Below are positions 17,654 to 27,796 of a stretch of DNA of 64,000 nt, in pieces. The stretch covers positions 186,001-250,000 of the forward strand of contig CAWAJU010000005.1 in the NCBI GenBank assembly GCA_963782495.1, written 5' to 3'. Position numbers and translations under genes: made by a program. Below the pieces are notes generated by a model. The model was not told where the DNA came from, made no database searches, and saw only the letters and a program-made list of their open reading frames with translations. Position 1 is the first letter of the stretch. Each line of letters opens with the position of its first letter. The DNA comes from DASQBT01 sp963782495 (GTDB taxonomy: Bacteria > Pseudomonadota > Gammaproteobacteria > Burkholderiales > Thiobacillaceae).

Positions 17654-18324
17654 TGTTGGAACTCGCCACTCAGCAAGACCGGATCGCCCGCCTGGCGGGC
17701 TTTGCCGTCGTGCTGGCCCTGCATGGCGCGCTGTTGTACAGCCTGTGGCATTACCACATGCTTCCGCCGCCGGCCCAGGCCGCGACGCTGTTCGTTGATC
17801 TGTTGCGCGACCCGCCCAAGCCGCCACCGGAGCCGCCCAAACCCAAACCGCCCAAACTGCAGCCCGTCAAGCTGGAGCGGCCGCGGCCGCCTGAGCCGCC
17901 GCCCCCCCAGCAGATCGTAGCCCAGGCGCCGGTGCTCTCTCCGGCCGAGCCGGTAGCGCCTCCCCCGCCGCCCGCGCCGCCCATCATTGAGGCGCCGCCC
18001 GAGCCCGCACCGCCGTCCAAGCCAGCCGGTCCGCTGGTGTTGAGCGGGGACCTTGCGGTGTCCTGTCCACAGCGGAGTCCGCCCGCCTATCCTTCGATTT
18101 CGCGTCGTCTCGGGGAAGAGGGCAAGGTCCTGCTGCGGGTGGAACTGGATGAAAGCGGGGCGGTTGACCGAGCCACGATCAAATCCAGTTCCGGCTTTGC
18201 GCGTCTTGATGACGCGGCTTTATCCGCGGTAAAGCATTGGCGTTGCAGTCCGCCAATGCGCGACAGTGTTGCGGTGCGCGCGATCGCGCTACAACCGTTC
18301 AATTTCGTTCTGGAGGGAAAATAA
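17653..18324 (+). CDS. tonB: TonB energy transducer
   Basis: A 223-aa protein with an N-terminal membrane helix (about residues 13-32), a long proline-rich periplasmic spacer with PPKP/PPEP repeats (about 35-120), and a C-terminal TonB domain with PPAYPSISRRLGEEG, VLLRVELDESG and AVKHWRCSPP. TonB carries proton-motive energy from ExbB/ExbD to outer-membrane receptors. It overlaps the receptor upstream by one base and is followed by exbB after one base, making a dedicated TonB system for this locus. Confidence 0.93.
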   Translation: MLELATQQDRIARLAGFAVVLALHGALLYSLWHYHMLPPPAQAATLFVDLLRDPPKPPPEPPKPKPPKLQPVKLERPRPPEPPPPQQIVAQAPVLSPAEPVAPPPPPAPPIIEAPPEPAPPSKPAGPLVLSGDLAVSCPQRSPPAYPSISRRLGEEGKVLLRVELDESGAVDRATIKSSSGFARLDDAALSAVKHWRCSPPMRDSVAVRAIALQPFNFVLEGK

Positions 18325-18325
18325 G

Positions 18326-19057
18326 ATGGACACAACAATAGGCTTCTCCCACTTCATCACCCAGGCCGATGCACTCGGCAAGACGGTGCTGTTTCTCCTG
18401 CTGGGGCTTTCCCTGGCAAGTTGGTATCTGATTCTCACCAAGGCCATCGCCAATGTGCTGGCCAAGCGGCGCGCGGAGAAATTTCTCGATCAGTTCTGGG
18501 CAGCAGACTCGCTACAGCAGATTCGCCACGCGCTGCTGCAACAGCCGCGCGACCACGCCTTCGCCCAACTGGCTCATGACGCGCTGGAAGCGGCCAGCGA
18601 CAGCGAGAAACACGGCATGCAAAAACTGGCCGCAGCCGGGGGCCTGGGCGAGTTTCTTACCCGGCTGCTGCGCAACGGCATAGACCAGGAATCGATGCGG
18701 GTGGAACATGGACTGACCATCATGGCTTCCGCGGGTTCAGCCGCGCCTTACATTGGCTTATTCGGCACGGTCTGGGGGATTTATCACGCGTTGGTCAATA
18801 TTGGCCTGTCCGGCCAGGGCACCCTGGACAAGGTGTCCGGCCCGGTGGGCGAGGCGTTGATCATGACGGCCCTGGGCCTGGCGGTGGCGATCCCCGCGGT
18901 ACTGGCCTACAACGCCTTCAACCGGCGCAACCGGGTATGGCTGGCCAAGCTCGATGCCTTCGCGCATGATCTCTACGCCATCATCACGGTGGGCGAAAAG
19001 TCCAACAGTTCAGCTGGCGGCGAAGTGCGCTCGCTGCAAGTTGCAAGAAAGGGCTAA
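18326..19057 (+). CDS. exbB: ExbB/TolQ-family proton channel subunit
   Basis: A 243-aa protein. The start is the ATG at 18326 (MDTTIGF), preceded by GGAGGG; longer frames run back into tonB. Three membrane helices are visible: about residues 16-36, 130-160 and 170-195. The family signature is ASAGSAAPYIGLFGTVWGIYHAL and then EALIMTALGLAVAIPAVLAYN. With ExbD it forms the inner-membrane motor that powers TonB. Confidence 0.94.
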   Translation: MDTTIGFSHFITQADALGKTVLFLLLGLSLASWYLILTKAIANVLAKRRAEKFLDQFWAADSLQQIRHALLQQPRDHAFAQLAHDALEAASDSEKHGMQKLAAAGGLGEFLTRLLRNGIDQESMRVEHGLTIMASAGSAAPYIGLFGTVWGIYHALVNIGLSGQGTLDKVSGPVGEALIMTALGLAVAIPAVLAYNAFNRRNRVWLAKLDAFAHDLYAIITVGEKSNSSAGGEVRSLQVARKG

Positions 19058-19060
19058 GTC

Positions 19061-19483
19061 ATGGCGATGGGAAGCTTCGAACAACGCCGCCATCAGGGAC
19101 CGATGGCGGACATCAACGTGGTGCCGCTGGTGGATGTAATGCTCGTGCTGCTGGTGATCTTCATCATCACTGCGCCACTGTTGACCAATGCGGTCAAGAT
19201 CGACCTGCCCAAGGCCAGCAGTTCGCCGAATATCACCAAGCCTGAACACATTGAGTTCGGCATTCGTGAAAACGGCGACCTATTCTGGAATGGCGAGCAG
19301 GTGACGATGGCGCAACTCGGCCCGCGCTTTGCGGCTACAGCGAAGCAGCAGCCACAGCCCGAACTGCATATCCGCGCCGACCGGCATGCGGAATACGAGC
19401 CCATCGCAAAAGTGATGTCGCTTGCTGCAAAGGCCGGACTGACACGTATCGGGTTTGTGACCGATCCATCAATGCAACCGTAG
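19061..19483 (+). CDS. exbD: ExbD/TolR-family biopolymer transport protein
   Basis: A 140-aa protein with the signature MADINVVPLVDVMLVLLVIF. It has one membrane helix whose Asp (in PLVDVML) takes part in proton translocation, then a periplasmic domain (LHIRADRHAEYEPIAKVM) ending near LTRIGFVTD. It follows exbB by three bases. It completes the tonB-exbB-exbD unit between two TonB-dependent receptors. Confidence 0.94.
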   Translation: MAMGSFEQRRHQGPMADINVVPLVDVMLVLLVIFIITAPLLTNAVKIDLPKASSSPNITKPEHIEFGIRENGDLFWNGEQVTMAQLGPRFAATAKQQPQPELHIRADRHAEYEPIAKVMSLAAKAGLTRIGFVTDPSMQP

Positions 19484-19498
19484 AAGAATGATCAACTT

Positions 19499-19534
19499 CT
19501 TGTCGCATCAAGCTTGAAGCGACAATTTGTCACA
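19499..19534. promoter_or_regulatory. Palindromic operator candidate, site 3, with an extra half-site
   Basis: GCGACAATTTGTCACA (19519-19534) matches the palindrome found at 13217 and 13622. A further inverted TTGTCGC (19499-19505) pairs with GCGACAA (19519-19525) across 13 nt. The block lies about 70-105 nt ahead of the copper-receptor start, after exbD, so the second receptor is probably transcribed and controlled separately. Confidence 0.5.
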
Positions 19535-19605
19535 CTCCCATATTTTCCCAAGTCAATACAATCCTCCCTTGAACAATCAAAAATTAGATTTCGGGGAGAA
19601 CAACA

Positions 19606-21699
19606 ATGCGCAAAACGATACTTGCCACGGCGTTGGCAACACTCACATTTTCTGTTTACGCCGCCGAAACATCCGTACTGCCAGCAATCATGGTGAGCGC
19701 ACCCGCTGAAAACGGCGAACTGGAATCCGCCAAATCCACAGCGGCAAGTGCTGCGGAGCTGTTTTCCAATTCCGGCGTGGTTTTCTCCAGCGGTGGCGGC
19801 ATTTCCGCGTTGCCTTCGCTGAACGGCCTTGGCGATGACCGCATCCGTATCCGCGTCGATGGCCGGGAAGTCACTTCGGCATGTGGCAATCATATGAACC
19901 CGCCGCTTTCTTATGTCGATCCCCAACAGGTCAACAAGATTGATGTTGTCGCCGGCGTCACGCCAGTCAGCATGGGCGGCGACAGCATTGCCGGCACGAT
20001 AAGCGTGAACACGAACGAACCTGTGTTTGCCAAGACACCGGGAGAACTGCATAAGGAAGGCAACCTGTCGCTGGCTGCACACAGCATTGACCACGGTTAC
20101 TCCGCTGCAATTGGCGGATCGGTTTCCAGTGACCGCCTGAGCCTGGTCTATGACGCATCCTGGCGCGCCGCCGACAGCTACAAGGACGGCAACGGCGACA
20201 AGGTTCTGGACACCTTGTACAAGGCACGCAACCAGTCACTTACGCTGGGCGCACAGGGCGACGGCAATCGCCTTGTCTTCCGTGTCGGCGAACAACGGGT
20301 TCCTTATCAAGGCTTCCCCAATCAGTTCATGGACATGGTCGATAATCACGGTGTGTTTGCCAATCTGGCTTATACGGGCGACTTTGCCTGGGGCATACTG
20401 GACACACGGCTTTACTGGCAGGACACCAAGCACGAGATGGGCTTCTTTACACCTGAGAAGCCCGGCATGATGCCGATGAACACGCATGGTGTTGATGTTG
20501 GCTACGACATCAAGGCTGACATCCCCCTTTCGGAAACGCATCTGCTGCGCGTTGGTAACGAATACCATCGCCTCCGGCTCGATGACTGGTGGCCACCCGT
20601 GCCTTCATCGATGATGATGGGTCCGAACACGTTCCGGAACATCAACAACGGCCAGCGCGATCGTTTTGCTCTCTATGGCGAGATGGAATCGCGCTGGGAC
20701 GAAAAATGGACGACGAATGTCGGCCTGCGCCAGGAGTTTGTACGCATGGATACGGGTACGGTGCAGCCCTACAACCCCATGGCCAGCATGATGAACGTCG
20801 ACCCCAACTATGCGGCTGCATTCAATGCACGCGACCGTTCAAAGAGCGACAACAACCTCGATCTGACTGTCCTGGCGCGTTATACGCCGCAAGTTACCGA
20901 TACCTATGAGTTCGGCTTTGCGCGCAAAAGCCGTTCGCCCAGCCTGTATGAGCGTTATACGTGGGGACGCAACACCATGGACATGACGATGATAGGCTGG
21001 TTTGGCGATGCGAATGGTTATGTCGGCGACCCCGATCTGAAGCCGGAGATTGCCAATACCATCAACGCGTCGGTCACCTGGAAATCCACCGATGCCAAAG
21101 CCTGGGAAGTCAAACTGGCGCCGCATTTTAGCTATGTCCAGGATTACATCGACGCCGATGTGATCGGCACCTATCACCCCTACAACATCGCCAGCGTTAC
21201 CCGTGCCTTGCTGCGTTTTGCCAATCACGACGCACGGCTTTGGGGAATCGATTTGAGCGGAAACATGCGTATGTGGAACAACGCTCAGTACGGTCATGGA
21301 CAGATCAAGGGCAGCCTCGCCTTTACCAAAGGCGAACGTACCGATGGCGGCGTCCTGTATCACATCATGCCGCTCAACGCGTCAGTCAGCATCGAACAGA
21401 TGGCCAATGCCTGGACCAACTCGCTGGAGTTGCAACTGATCGACAAGAAAACAAATGTGGATACACAGCGTTACGAACCCGAAACCGATGGCTATGCACT
21501 GGTCAACCTCAGCACCCGTTACCAGTTTAACGACAAGGCCAACATCACCTTTGGCATACGCAATCTGTTCGACAAGCAATACGACCTGCCTCTTGGCGGC
21601 GTGAGCATTGCCGATCTGAAATCGACCATGAGCGGACCTCTGGCTTCTGTGACAGGGCCGGGTCGTTCCTTTGAAGCTGGATTGAACATCAAGTTCTGA
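19606..21699 (+). CDS. TonB-dependent copper receptor, OprC/NosA-like
   Basis: A 697-aa protein with RBS GGGGAG and a signal peptide ending SVYA. The plug segment RIRIRVDGREVTSACGNHM and the following NPPLSYVDPQ resembles NosA/OprC. A CxxxM motif (C93, M97) and an HxM motif (H276, M278 in KHEMGFF) correspond to the copper-binding residues known in OprC. The barrel ends FEAGLNIKF. The predicted role is copper uptake across the outer membrane, powered by the adjacent TonB-ExbBD. It is preceded by operator candidate site 3 and followed by a hairpin at 21710. Confidence 0.85.
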   Translation: MRKTILATALATLTFSVYAAETSVLPAIMVSAPAENGELESAKSTAASAAELFSNSGVVFSSGGGISALPSLNGLGDDRIRIRVDGREVTSACGNHMNPPLSYVDPQQVNKIDVVAGVTPVSMGGDSIAGTISVNTNEPVFAKTPGELHKEGNLSLAAHSIDHGYSAAIGGSVSSDRLSLVYDASWRAADSYKDGNGDKVLDTLYKARNQSLTLGAQGDGNRLVFRVGEQRVPYQGFPNQFMDMVDNHGVFANLAYTGDFAWGILDTRLYWQDTKHEMGFFTPEKPGMMPMNTHGVDVGYDIKADIPLSETHLLRVGNEYHRLRLDDWWPPVPSSMMMGPNTFRNINNGQRDRFALYGEMESRWDEKWTTNVGLRQEFVRMDTGTVQPYNPMASMMNVDPNYAAAFNARDRSKSDNNLDLTVLARYTPQVTDTYEFGFARKSRSPSLYERYTWGRNTMDMTMIGWFGDANGYVGDPDLKPEIANTINASVTWKSTDAKAWEVKLAPHFSYVQDYIDADVIGTYHPYNIASVTRALLRFANHDARLWGIDLSGNMRMWNNAQYGHGQIKGSLAFTKGERTDGGVLYHIMPLNASVSIEQMANAWTNSLELQLIDKKTNVDTQRYEPETDGYALVNLSTRYQFNDKANITFGIRNLFDKQYDLPLGGVSIADLKSTMSGPLASVTGPGRSFEAGLNIKF

Positions 21700-21709
21700 C
21701 TTGATCTGC

Positions 21710-21738
21710 CTTCCCCATGCAATGCGGGGAAGAGTTTT
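21710..21738 (+). terminator. Possible rho-independent terminator
   Basis: CTTCCCC and GGGGAAG pair around a 9-nt loop, followed by a short AGTTTT. The T-run is weak. It lies 11 nt after the copper-receptor stop and just beyond the convergent uppP 3' end. Confidence 0.5.
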
Positions 21739-21748
21739 GCTTAACAGC

Positions 21749-22573
21749 CTAGCTGCTCGACCAGTTCACCACATGGGTATAGGCAGTCAGCAGGATCAGG
21801 CCGCCGAACACAATGCGATACCAGGCAAACACGGTGAAGTCATGGCTGCTGATATAGCGGATCAGGGCTTTCACTGAAAACGCGGCGCTGATGAAGGCGG
21901 CGACAAAGCCCACGGCCAGCACGCCCAGTTCGTGCATGTCGAGCAGGTCGCGGGCCTTGTAGAGTTCATAAAATGAGGCCGCGCCCAGAGTCGGCACCGC
22001 GAGGAAAAAGGAAAACTCGGTTGCCGCCTTGCGCGACAAGCCAAAGAACAAGCCGCCGATAATGGTCGCGCCTGAGCGTGAGGTTCCGGGAATCAAGGCG
22101 AGCGCCTGGGCAAAACCAAGCTTGATCGCATCGATGGGACTCACGGCTTCCACCGTTTCCACCCGAATCACATGGCGACGTTTCTCTGCCCAAAGTATGA
22201 ACAGGCCACCGACTATGAACGCCATCGCAACCGGCACCGGTGAAAACAGGGCCGCCTTGATCTGCTTGCCGTAAAGCAGTCCGATAGCGGCCAAGGGTAT
22301 GAACGCAATGGCCAGATTGAGCCAGAAGCGGTTGGCGACGCCGTCGCGCCCCAAGCCCCTGATTGCCCACCCCAGGCGCGACCGATAATCCCACACAACC
22401 GCGAGGATCGCGCCCATCTGGATGACGATCTCGAACACCTTGCCTTTTTCGTCGTTGAAATGCAGCAGGTCGCCAACCAGGATCAAATGGCCGGTGCTCG
22501 AAACCGGCAGGAACTCGGTCAAGCCTTCGACGATCCCCAGGATCAGGGCCTTGAGAAAGATTGCGATATCCAT
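21749..22573 (-). CDS. uppP: Undecaprenyl-diphosphatase
   Basis: A 274-aa inner-membrane protein (BacA family). It dephosphorylates undecaprenyl diphosphate so the lipid carrier can be reused in peptidoglycan and O-antigen synthesis. Both catalytic motifs are present: EGLTEFLPVSSTGHL near residue 20 and PGTSRSGATI near 165, among about eight hydrophobic helices. I place the start at ATG 22573 (MDIAIFLK). A longer frame would begin inside the terminator of the upstream gene. Confidence 0.93.
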   Translation of the reverse strand: MDIAIFLKALILGIVEGLTEFLPVSSTGHLILVGDLLHFNDEKGKVFEIVIQMGAILAVVWDYRSRLGWAIRGLGRDGVANRFWLNLAIAFIPLAAIGLLYGKQIKAALFSPVPVAMAFIVGGLFILWAEKRRHVIRVETVEAVSPIDAIKLGFAQALALIPGTSRSGATIIGGLFFGLSRKAATEFSFFLAVPTLGAASFYELYKARDLLDMHELGVLAVGFVAAFISAAFSVKALIRYISSHDFTVFAWYRIVFGGLILLTAYTHVVNWSSS

Positions 22574-22591
22574 GAGCGTCAGAGTCCGGAT

Positions 22592-22618
22592 AAAAAAACC
22601 GCGCGGCATTCCGCGCGG
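22592..22618 (-). terminator. Rho-independent terminator
   Basis: On the minus strand CCGCGCGG, AATG, CCGCGCGG is followed by seven T. It ends transcription of the small secreted-protein gene at 22659-23036 ahead of uppP. Confidence 0.85.
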
Positions 22619-22658
22619 CGGGTTGTTCAGGCGCCCATCTTAACCCGGATCGACGAAA

Positions 22659-23036
22659 TCAGGTCCGGTAGTCAGGCTTATCCAGGGAATCATCCGGCGG
22701 CGCGGCGGGTGGCTCAGGCGGAGGCAATGAGTCCTTCATCTCCTGTTTGATCAACTCCAGCATCTGGTCGAGGGTCACGGCACCTTCCTTACGAAAAGAC
22801 TCGGCCAGCTCGCGCGCTCGTTCAGACAATTGCGGAGGCGGCGCGGGGGGTGCCTTGCCCTGCATGCCGGCCTTTACGGAATCACGCAGATAGTTAAAGA
22901 ACAGGTCAACGTCAGCCGGTTTCACCAGCGCGCGAAGGCGTTCCAGATCCACGGGCGGGGGAGGGTCCGCCGCCTTGACCGGCCCCGATAGGGCGCCGGC
23001 CGCAGCCAGCACCGCAAAGGCATATTGCAATTTCAT
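22659..23036 (-). CDS. Small secreted proline-rich protein, function unknown
   Basis: A 125-aa protein with RBS GGAGAG six bases before the ATG. The signal peptide is MKLQYAFAVLAAAGALSGPVKA. The mature protein is helical and charged (VDLERLRALVKPADVDLFF, LSERARELAESFRKEG) with proline-rich stretches (DPPPPVD, PPEPPAAPPDD). I recognise no family. It has its own terminator, so it is probably a single-gene unit. Confidence 0.65.
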   Translation of the reverse strand: MKLQYAFAVLAAAGALSGPVKAADPPPPVDLERLRALVKPADVDLFFNYLRDSVKAGMQGKAPPAPPPQLSERARELAESFRKEGAVTLDQMLELIKQEMKDSLPPPEPPAAPPDDSLDKPDYRT

Positions 23037-23311
23037 GGCGATCTCTCCGTGAGGTTCAGGCAATCACGCTCAGGCTGCAAAAACGGCGGAATGGTTCCTC
23101 AAGCTTCTTGATAGTCCTTTCCGACGGGCTTTGCCAGTTCGACTGGCAATTCAAGCCAGCGGCCATCGCTCATTGCTATCTTATGCTAAACCCACAAGGC
23201 GCAACTTCACAAACTCGACCGCCTTCCTCGCCCAACTTTCATTCCTATTGTCGGACCTGCCACCGTCTCCAAGGTCACGGAACTAAACTTCCGCAAGAGC
23301 GCCTATATGGC

Positions 23312-23794
23312 ATGTTCGGAAAACTTCAAAACAAGCTGCACGACTTTGTCGAAAGCTTCGCGCCCAGTCCCGAGACCCGCATGCGTCAGGAAATGGCGGC
23401 CCTCCAGCAAGCCTGTTGCCAGTTGTTGATGGAGGCGGCGCGACTCAGCGAGGCAAACACCCAGCAGAAACGCGCCGTTGTCGCGCAGGTGATGCGGGAG
23501 CAGTTCACCATCCAGGAGGCCGATCTCACCGCGATGATGGACACCGCCGGCCGCCCGGAAAACCGGCTTACCTCCTACTACGACCAGGTGACGCAGATCA
23601 ACAAGGGCTTCGGCCCCGCGCGCAAGGCGCGTTTCATCGAACAGCTCTGGCGCGTCGCCATGGCGGACGGCAACATCGACATGTACGAGGACCAGCTGGT
23701 GCGCACGCTGGCCGAGCTGTTGTACGTCCCGCACACCGATTTCATCCTCGCCAAGAATCGGGTGCAGGCAGGCGTCGCCCCGCAGATGAATTGA
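23312..23794 (+). CDS. TerB-family (tellurite resistance TerB-like) protein
   Basis: A 160-aa protein starting MFGKLQNKLHDFVESF. The C-terminal half is a TerB-like helical domain: FTIQEADLTAMMD, then ARKARFIEQLWRVAMADGNIDMYEDQLVRTLAELLYV. The acidic DGNID/ED pattern is typical of the family and may bind a divalent metal. Bacterial TerB-like proteins of this size are widespread, usually of unknown function, and do not imply tellurite resistance. The longer upstream frame lacks a good start. Confidence 0.8.
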   Translation: MFGKLQNKLHDFVESFAPSPETRMRQEMAALQQACCQLLMEAARLSEANTQQKRAVVAQVMREQFTIQEADLTAMMDTAGRPENRLTSYYDQVTQINKGFGPARKARFIEQLWRVAMADGNIDMYEDQLVRTLAELLYVPHTDFILAKNRVQAGVAPQMN

Positions 23795-23829
23795 CTTGCA
23801 TCTGCTGACCGAATATTTGAGCTTTCTCA

Positions 23830-23953
23830 AACCTTCCGATACACCTCGGCCCCCTGCTTCACAAACTCCACCGACTTCCTCCATGCCTTTCTGCAGCGCC
23901 TCTTCATCAGACAGGCCTTACTGGTCAGCGTAGTCGCGCACGTCCTGGGTAAT
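23830..23953 (-). pseudogene. Broken second copy of the thiC 3' end
   Basis: About 124 nt match the last part of thiC (25660-25790), same strand, at roughly 80% identity by eye. In one frame it reads KSVEFVKQGAEVYRKV and stop, against KSVEFVKQGAEVYQKI and stop in thiC. A 2-nt deletion just upstream of this segment breaks the frame, and the rest of thiC is absent. It lies downstream of the MACPF gene, so that gene is flanked by the true and remnant thiC ends. The rest of 23795-24074 holds no recognisable gene. Confidence 0.8.
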
Positions 23954-24074
23954 ATTTCAAACAACTCGAGCCCAGCTCCTTGAATTGTCAGGGCATGTCC
24001 CTATTGCGGATCGACAACCTGGTCATCCGGGATAATCTATCGGCTGATACCGCATGCTTGCCTGTGCATGGAGT

Positions 24075-25376
24075 TCAGCGTTTCATCAGATAGACCAGCC
24101 TGACGTGCGGCGGCAGGACTGCCGTTTCGGCCACGGTGATGCCGTGGACATGCTTTTTAGAGGCATAGTCGAACTCGCCGGCCGGCCATGATCCATATCT
24201 GCTCTTGTCCGTGGTATTCGGCCCGCCGCACGAAGCGCCATGGGCGTGTTTATCCTGGCCGGCCCTTACACCGACCTGTGCCAGGTCGGCGGTCCCCATC
24301 AGAAACCGGTCGCGCAGGTCCGGGGTGCCTTCTTCGCCATTGCAGATTGTCCAGCCTTCGGGCGCGATGAGGTGACGACCGCCGGTTTCGTCGAGATGGA
24401 TTGCGCGCTCGGTGGGATGCCAAGCGATGATGGTTCCAGCCGGCACGCCGTAGGAGCCTTCCGGCAACGGTGGTGCCTCGTGCTGGGCCAGCAACGCCCG
24501 CGACCTGGCGAACTCGGGAGGCAGCAGATTCCAGTAGCTCCGCGCCGTCGCAGAGATGGGCGCACCAAGCATTTTCAACTCGCCGCTACGCAACAGCGCC
24601 AGTGTTTCGATAATGTCCTCCAGTCGGGTGAGCACGGCAGCGCCGGTATAAGGCTCGCCGTTGCGCCGGAAGCCGCCCGAGGTGGCCACGAATATCAGTT
24701 CCACGCTGCTGTCGGTCAAGGCAGTTTTTGCTGTCTGGTCGATCTTTCCGTCGGCACTGCCGCTGAGAAATGTGGCCCGGAACGCGGCCCTGACCTTGGT
24801 CGTCTGCTCCTGGCTCGAACCCATCACCCGTCCGCGTATTGCAAGCCGGCAGCCGTATTTGATCGCGCTCACATAGTGGGACCCGTAATCCAACAGGAAC
24901 TGACGCTCGAACGAGTCCGGGCTTAATTCGCCGTCTTCGCCCCGAGGACGTCTTTCCGGGTCCCAGATCAGGCGTTCATGTCCGAGTATTTCCGTGATAT
25001 CGCTGGTCCTGCCCTTGGAATCCTGCAAAGCGTAGATCGAATGCGAGTTGCTGCGCTCCTCCACCGCCTTATCCAAAGCTGCCGAGGCGCTCACAAAACC
25101 ATAACTGCCCTGGAGATAGGCGGCCAGGAAGTGCGCCTCCTCGCGCGTGGAACTGGCCTCTTTCAGCTCGAAATGCTCATCTACCGTGAATTCCGATACT
25201 TCCTCCATGCCCCTCATCAATCTCGGAATTCTTAACGGGCAATCGCCTGCTCGGCGCTTCGGCGCCCCGGGATCAGACATGTCCAGCCCGTCTCCCAACC
25301 TGAGCAAGCCTTCATTGATAAAGCCCGGATTCACCTGGTATTCATCGCGGCCAATATTCGGGTTTGTGGCTGACAT
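24075..25376 (-). CDS. MACPF-domain protein with C-terminal phage tail-collar-like domain
   Basis: A 433-aa protein; GGAGGA lies 5 nt before ATG 25376. The N-terminal ~270 residues fit a MACPF pore-forming domain, with the signature FLLDYGSHYVSAIKYGCRL (YGSH at 164-167) and strand ELIFVATSGGF. The C-terminal part resembles phage tail-collar/fibre tips: PAGTIIAWHP, GWTICNGEEGTPDLRDRFLMGT, then a His-rich tail ending VLPPHVRLVYLMKR. No signal peptide or membrane segment is seen, so release would need lysis or a special secretion route. It may be a toxin or target-binding effector. The combination is unusual; the flanking thiC duplication suggests acquisition. Confidence 0.7.
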   Translation of the reverse strand: MSATNPNIGRDEYQVNPGFINEGLLRLGDGLDMSDPGAPKRRAGDCPLRIPRLMRGMEEVSEFTVDEHFELKEASSTREEAHFLAAYLQGSYGFVSASAALDKAVEERSNSHSIYALQDSKGRTSDITEILGHERLIWDPERRPRGEDGELSPDSFERQFLLDYGSHYVSAIKYGCRLAIRGRVMGSSQEQTTKVRAAFRATFLSGSADGKIDQTAKTALTDSSVELIFVATSGGFRRNGEPYTGAAVLTRLEDIIETLALLRSGELKMLGAPISATARSYWNLLPPEFARSRALLAQHEAPPLPEGSYGVPAGTIIAWHPTERAIHLDETGGRHLIAPEGWTICNGEEGTPDLRDRFLMGTADLAQVGVRAGQDKHAHGASCGGPNTTDKSRYGSWPAGEFDYASKKHVHGITVAETAVLPPHVRLVYLMKR

Positions 25377-25653
25377 GTCGTCCTCCATTTGTAAGTTGAG
25401 TCCAAGTGAACGGAATCTGCCAGGCGCCGCAGCTCGTTTTGCGCATGAATCGATATTCGGCAAATATCGACAATAATCCGTATAGCACGCGCTATTTTCC
25501 GGCCTCGCAGTGCGACTTCACCGTCTGGCTCGCCATCCCCCTCTACAGGTCCCACTTTCGCTGATGTCCTGCTTGGCAGCGAGGTCTCGCACTCCCCGGG
25601 CAGGCCCAATTTTACTTGGCGGCAACTGTGCCTCGATTGTTGTCGTGGGTACC

Positions 25654-27585
<1,932 letters not shown>

Positions 27586-27605
27586 GAGCGCTCCTGTCGA
27601 AAAAA

Positions 27606-27706
27606 TTATGAGGGAGCGCGAGACTCGCGTTCCCTACGCCGGTATGACCCGGATCAGGTTCAAAGGGTGTTTCTCACCTCACGCTTACGCGAGGACCCCC
27701 AGCGAT
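27606..27706 (-). promoter_or_regulatory. TPP riboswitch (THI element)
   Basis: The minus-strand leader of thiC contains the TPP aptamer core: GGGGGTCC, the GTGAGGTGAGA loop, CCCTTTGAACCTGATC, CGGGTCATACCGGCGTAGGGAA. The 3' end runs into a hairpin GGGAACGCGAG/CTCGCGCTCCC followed by an A/T-rich ATAATTTTTT 20 nt before the start. That hairpin could act as terminator or RBS-masking element when TPP binds, shutting off thiC. Confidence 0.93.
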
Positions 27707-27796
27707 AGGCCGAAAGTAGCGGAAATATGGAATAATTGCAAGATAAGACCCTACTTAACTGATTGAATTTTCGAAATTTAAGCGGAGCTGGAACTG

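Noticed and set aside
22574..22609. Longer uppP start at 22609
   Set aside because: It begins inside the stem of a strong terminator and adds residues absent from typical UppP.
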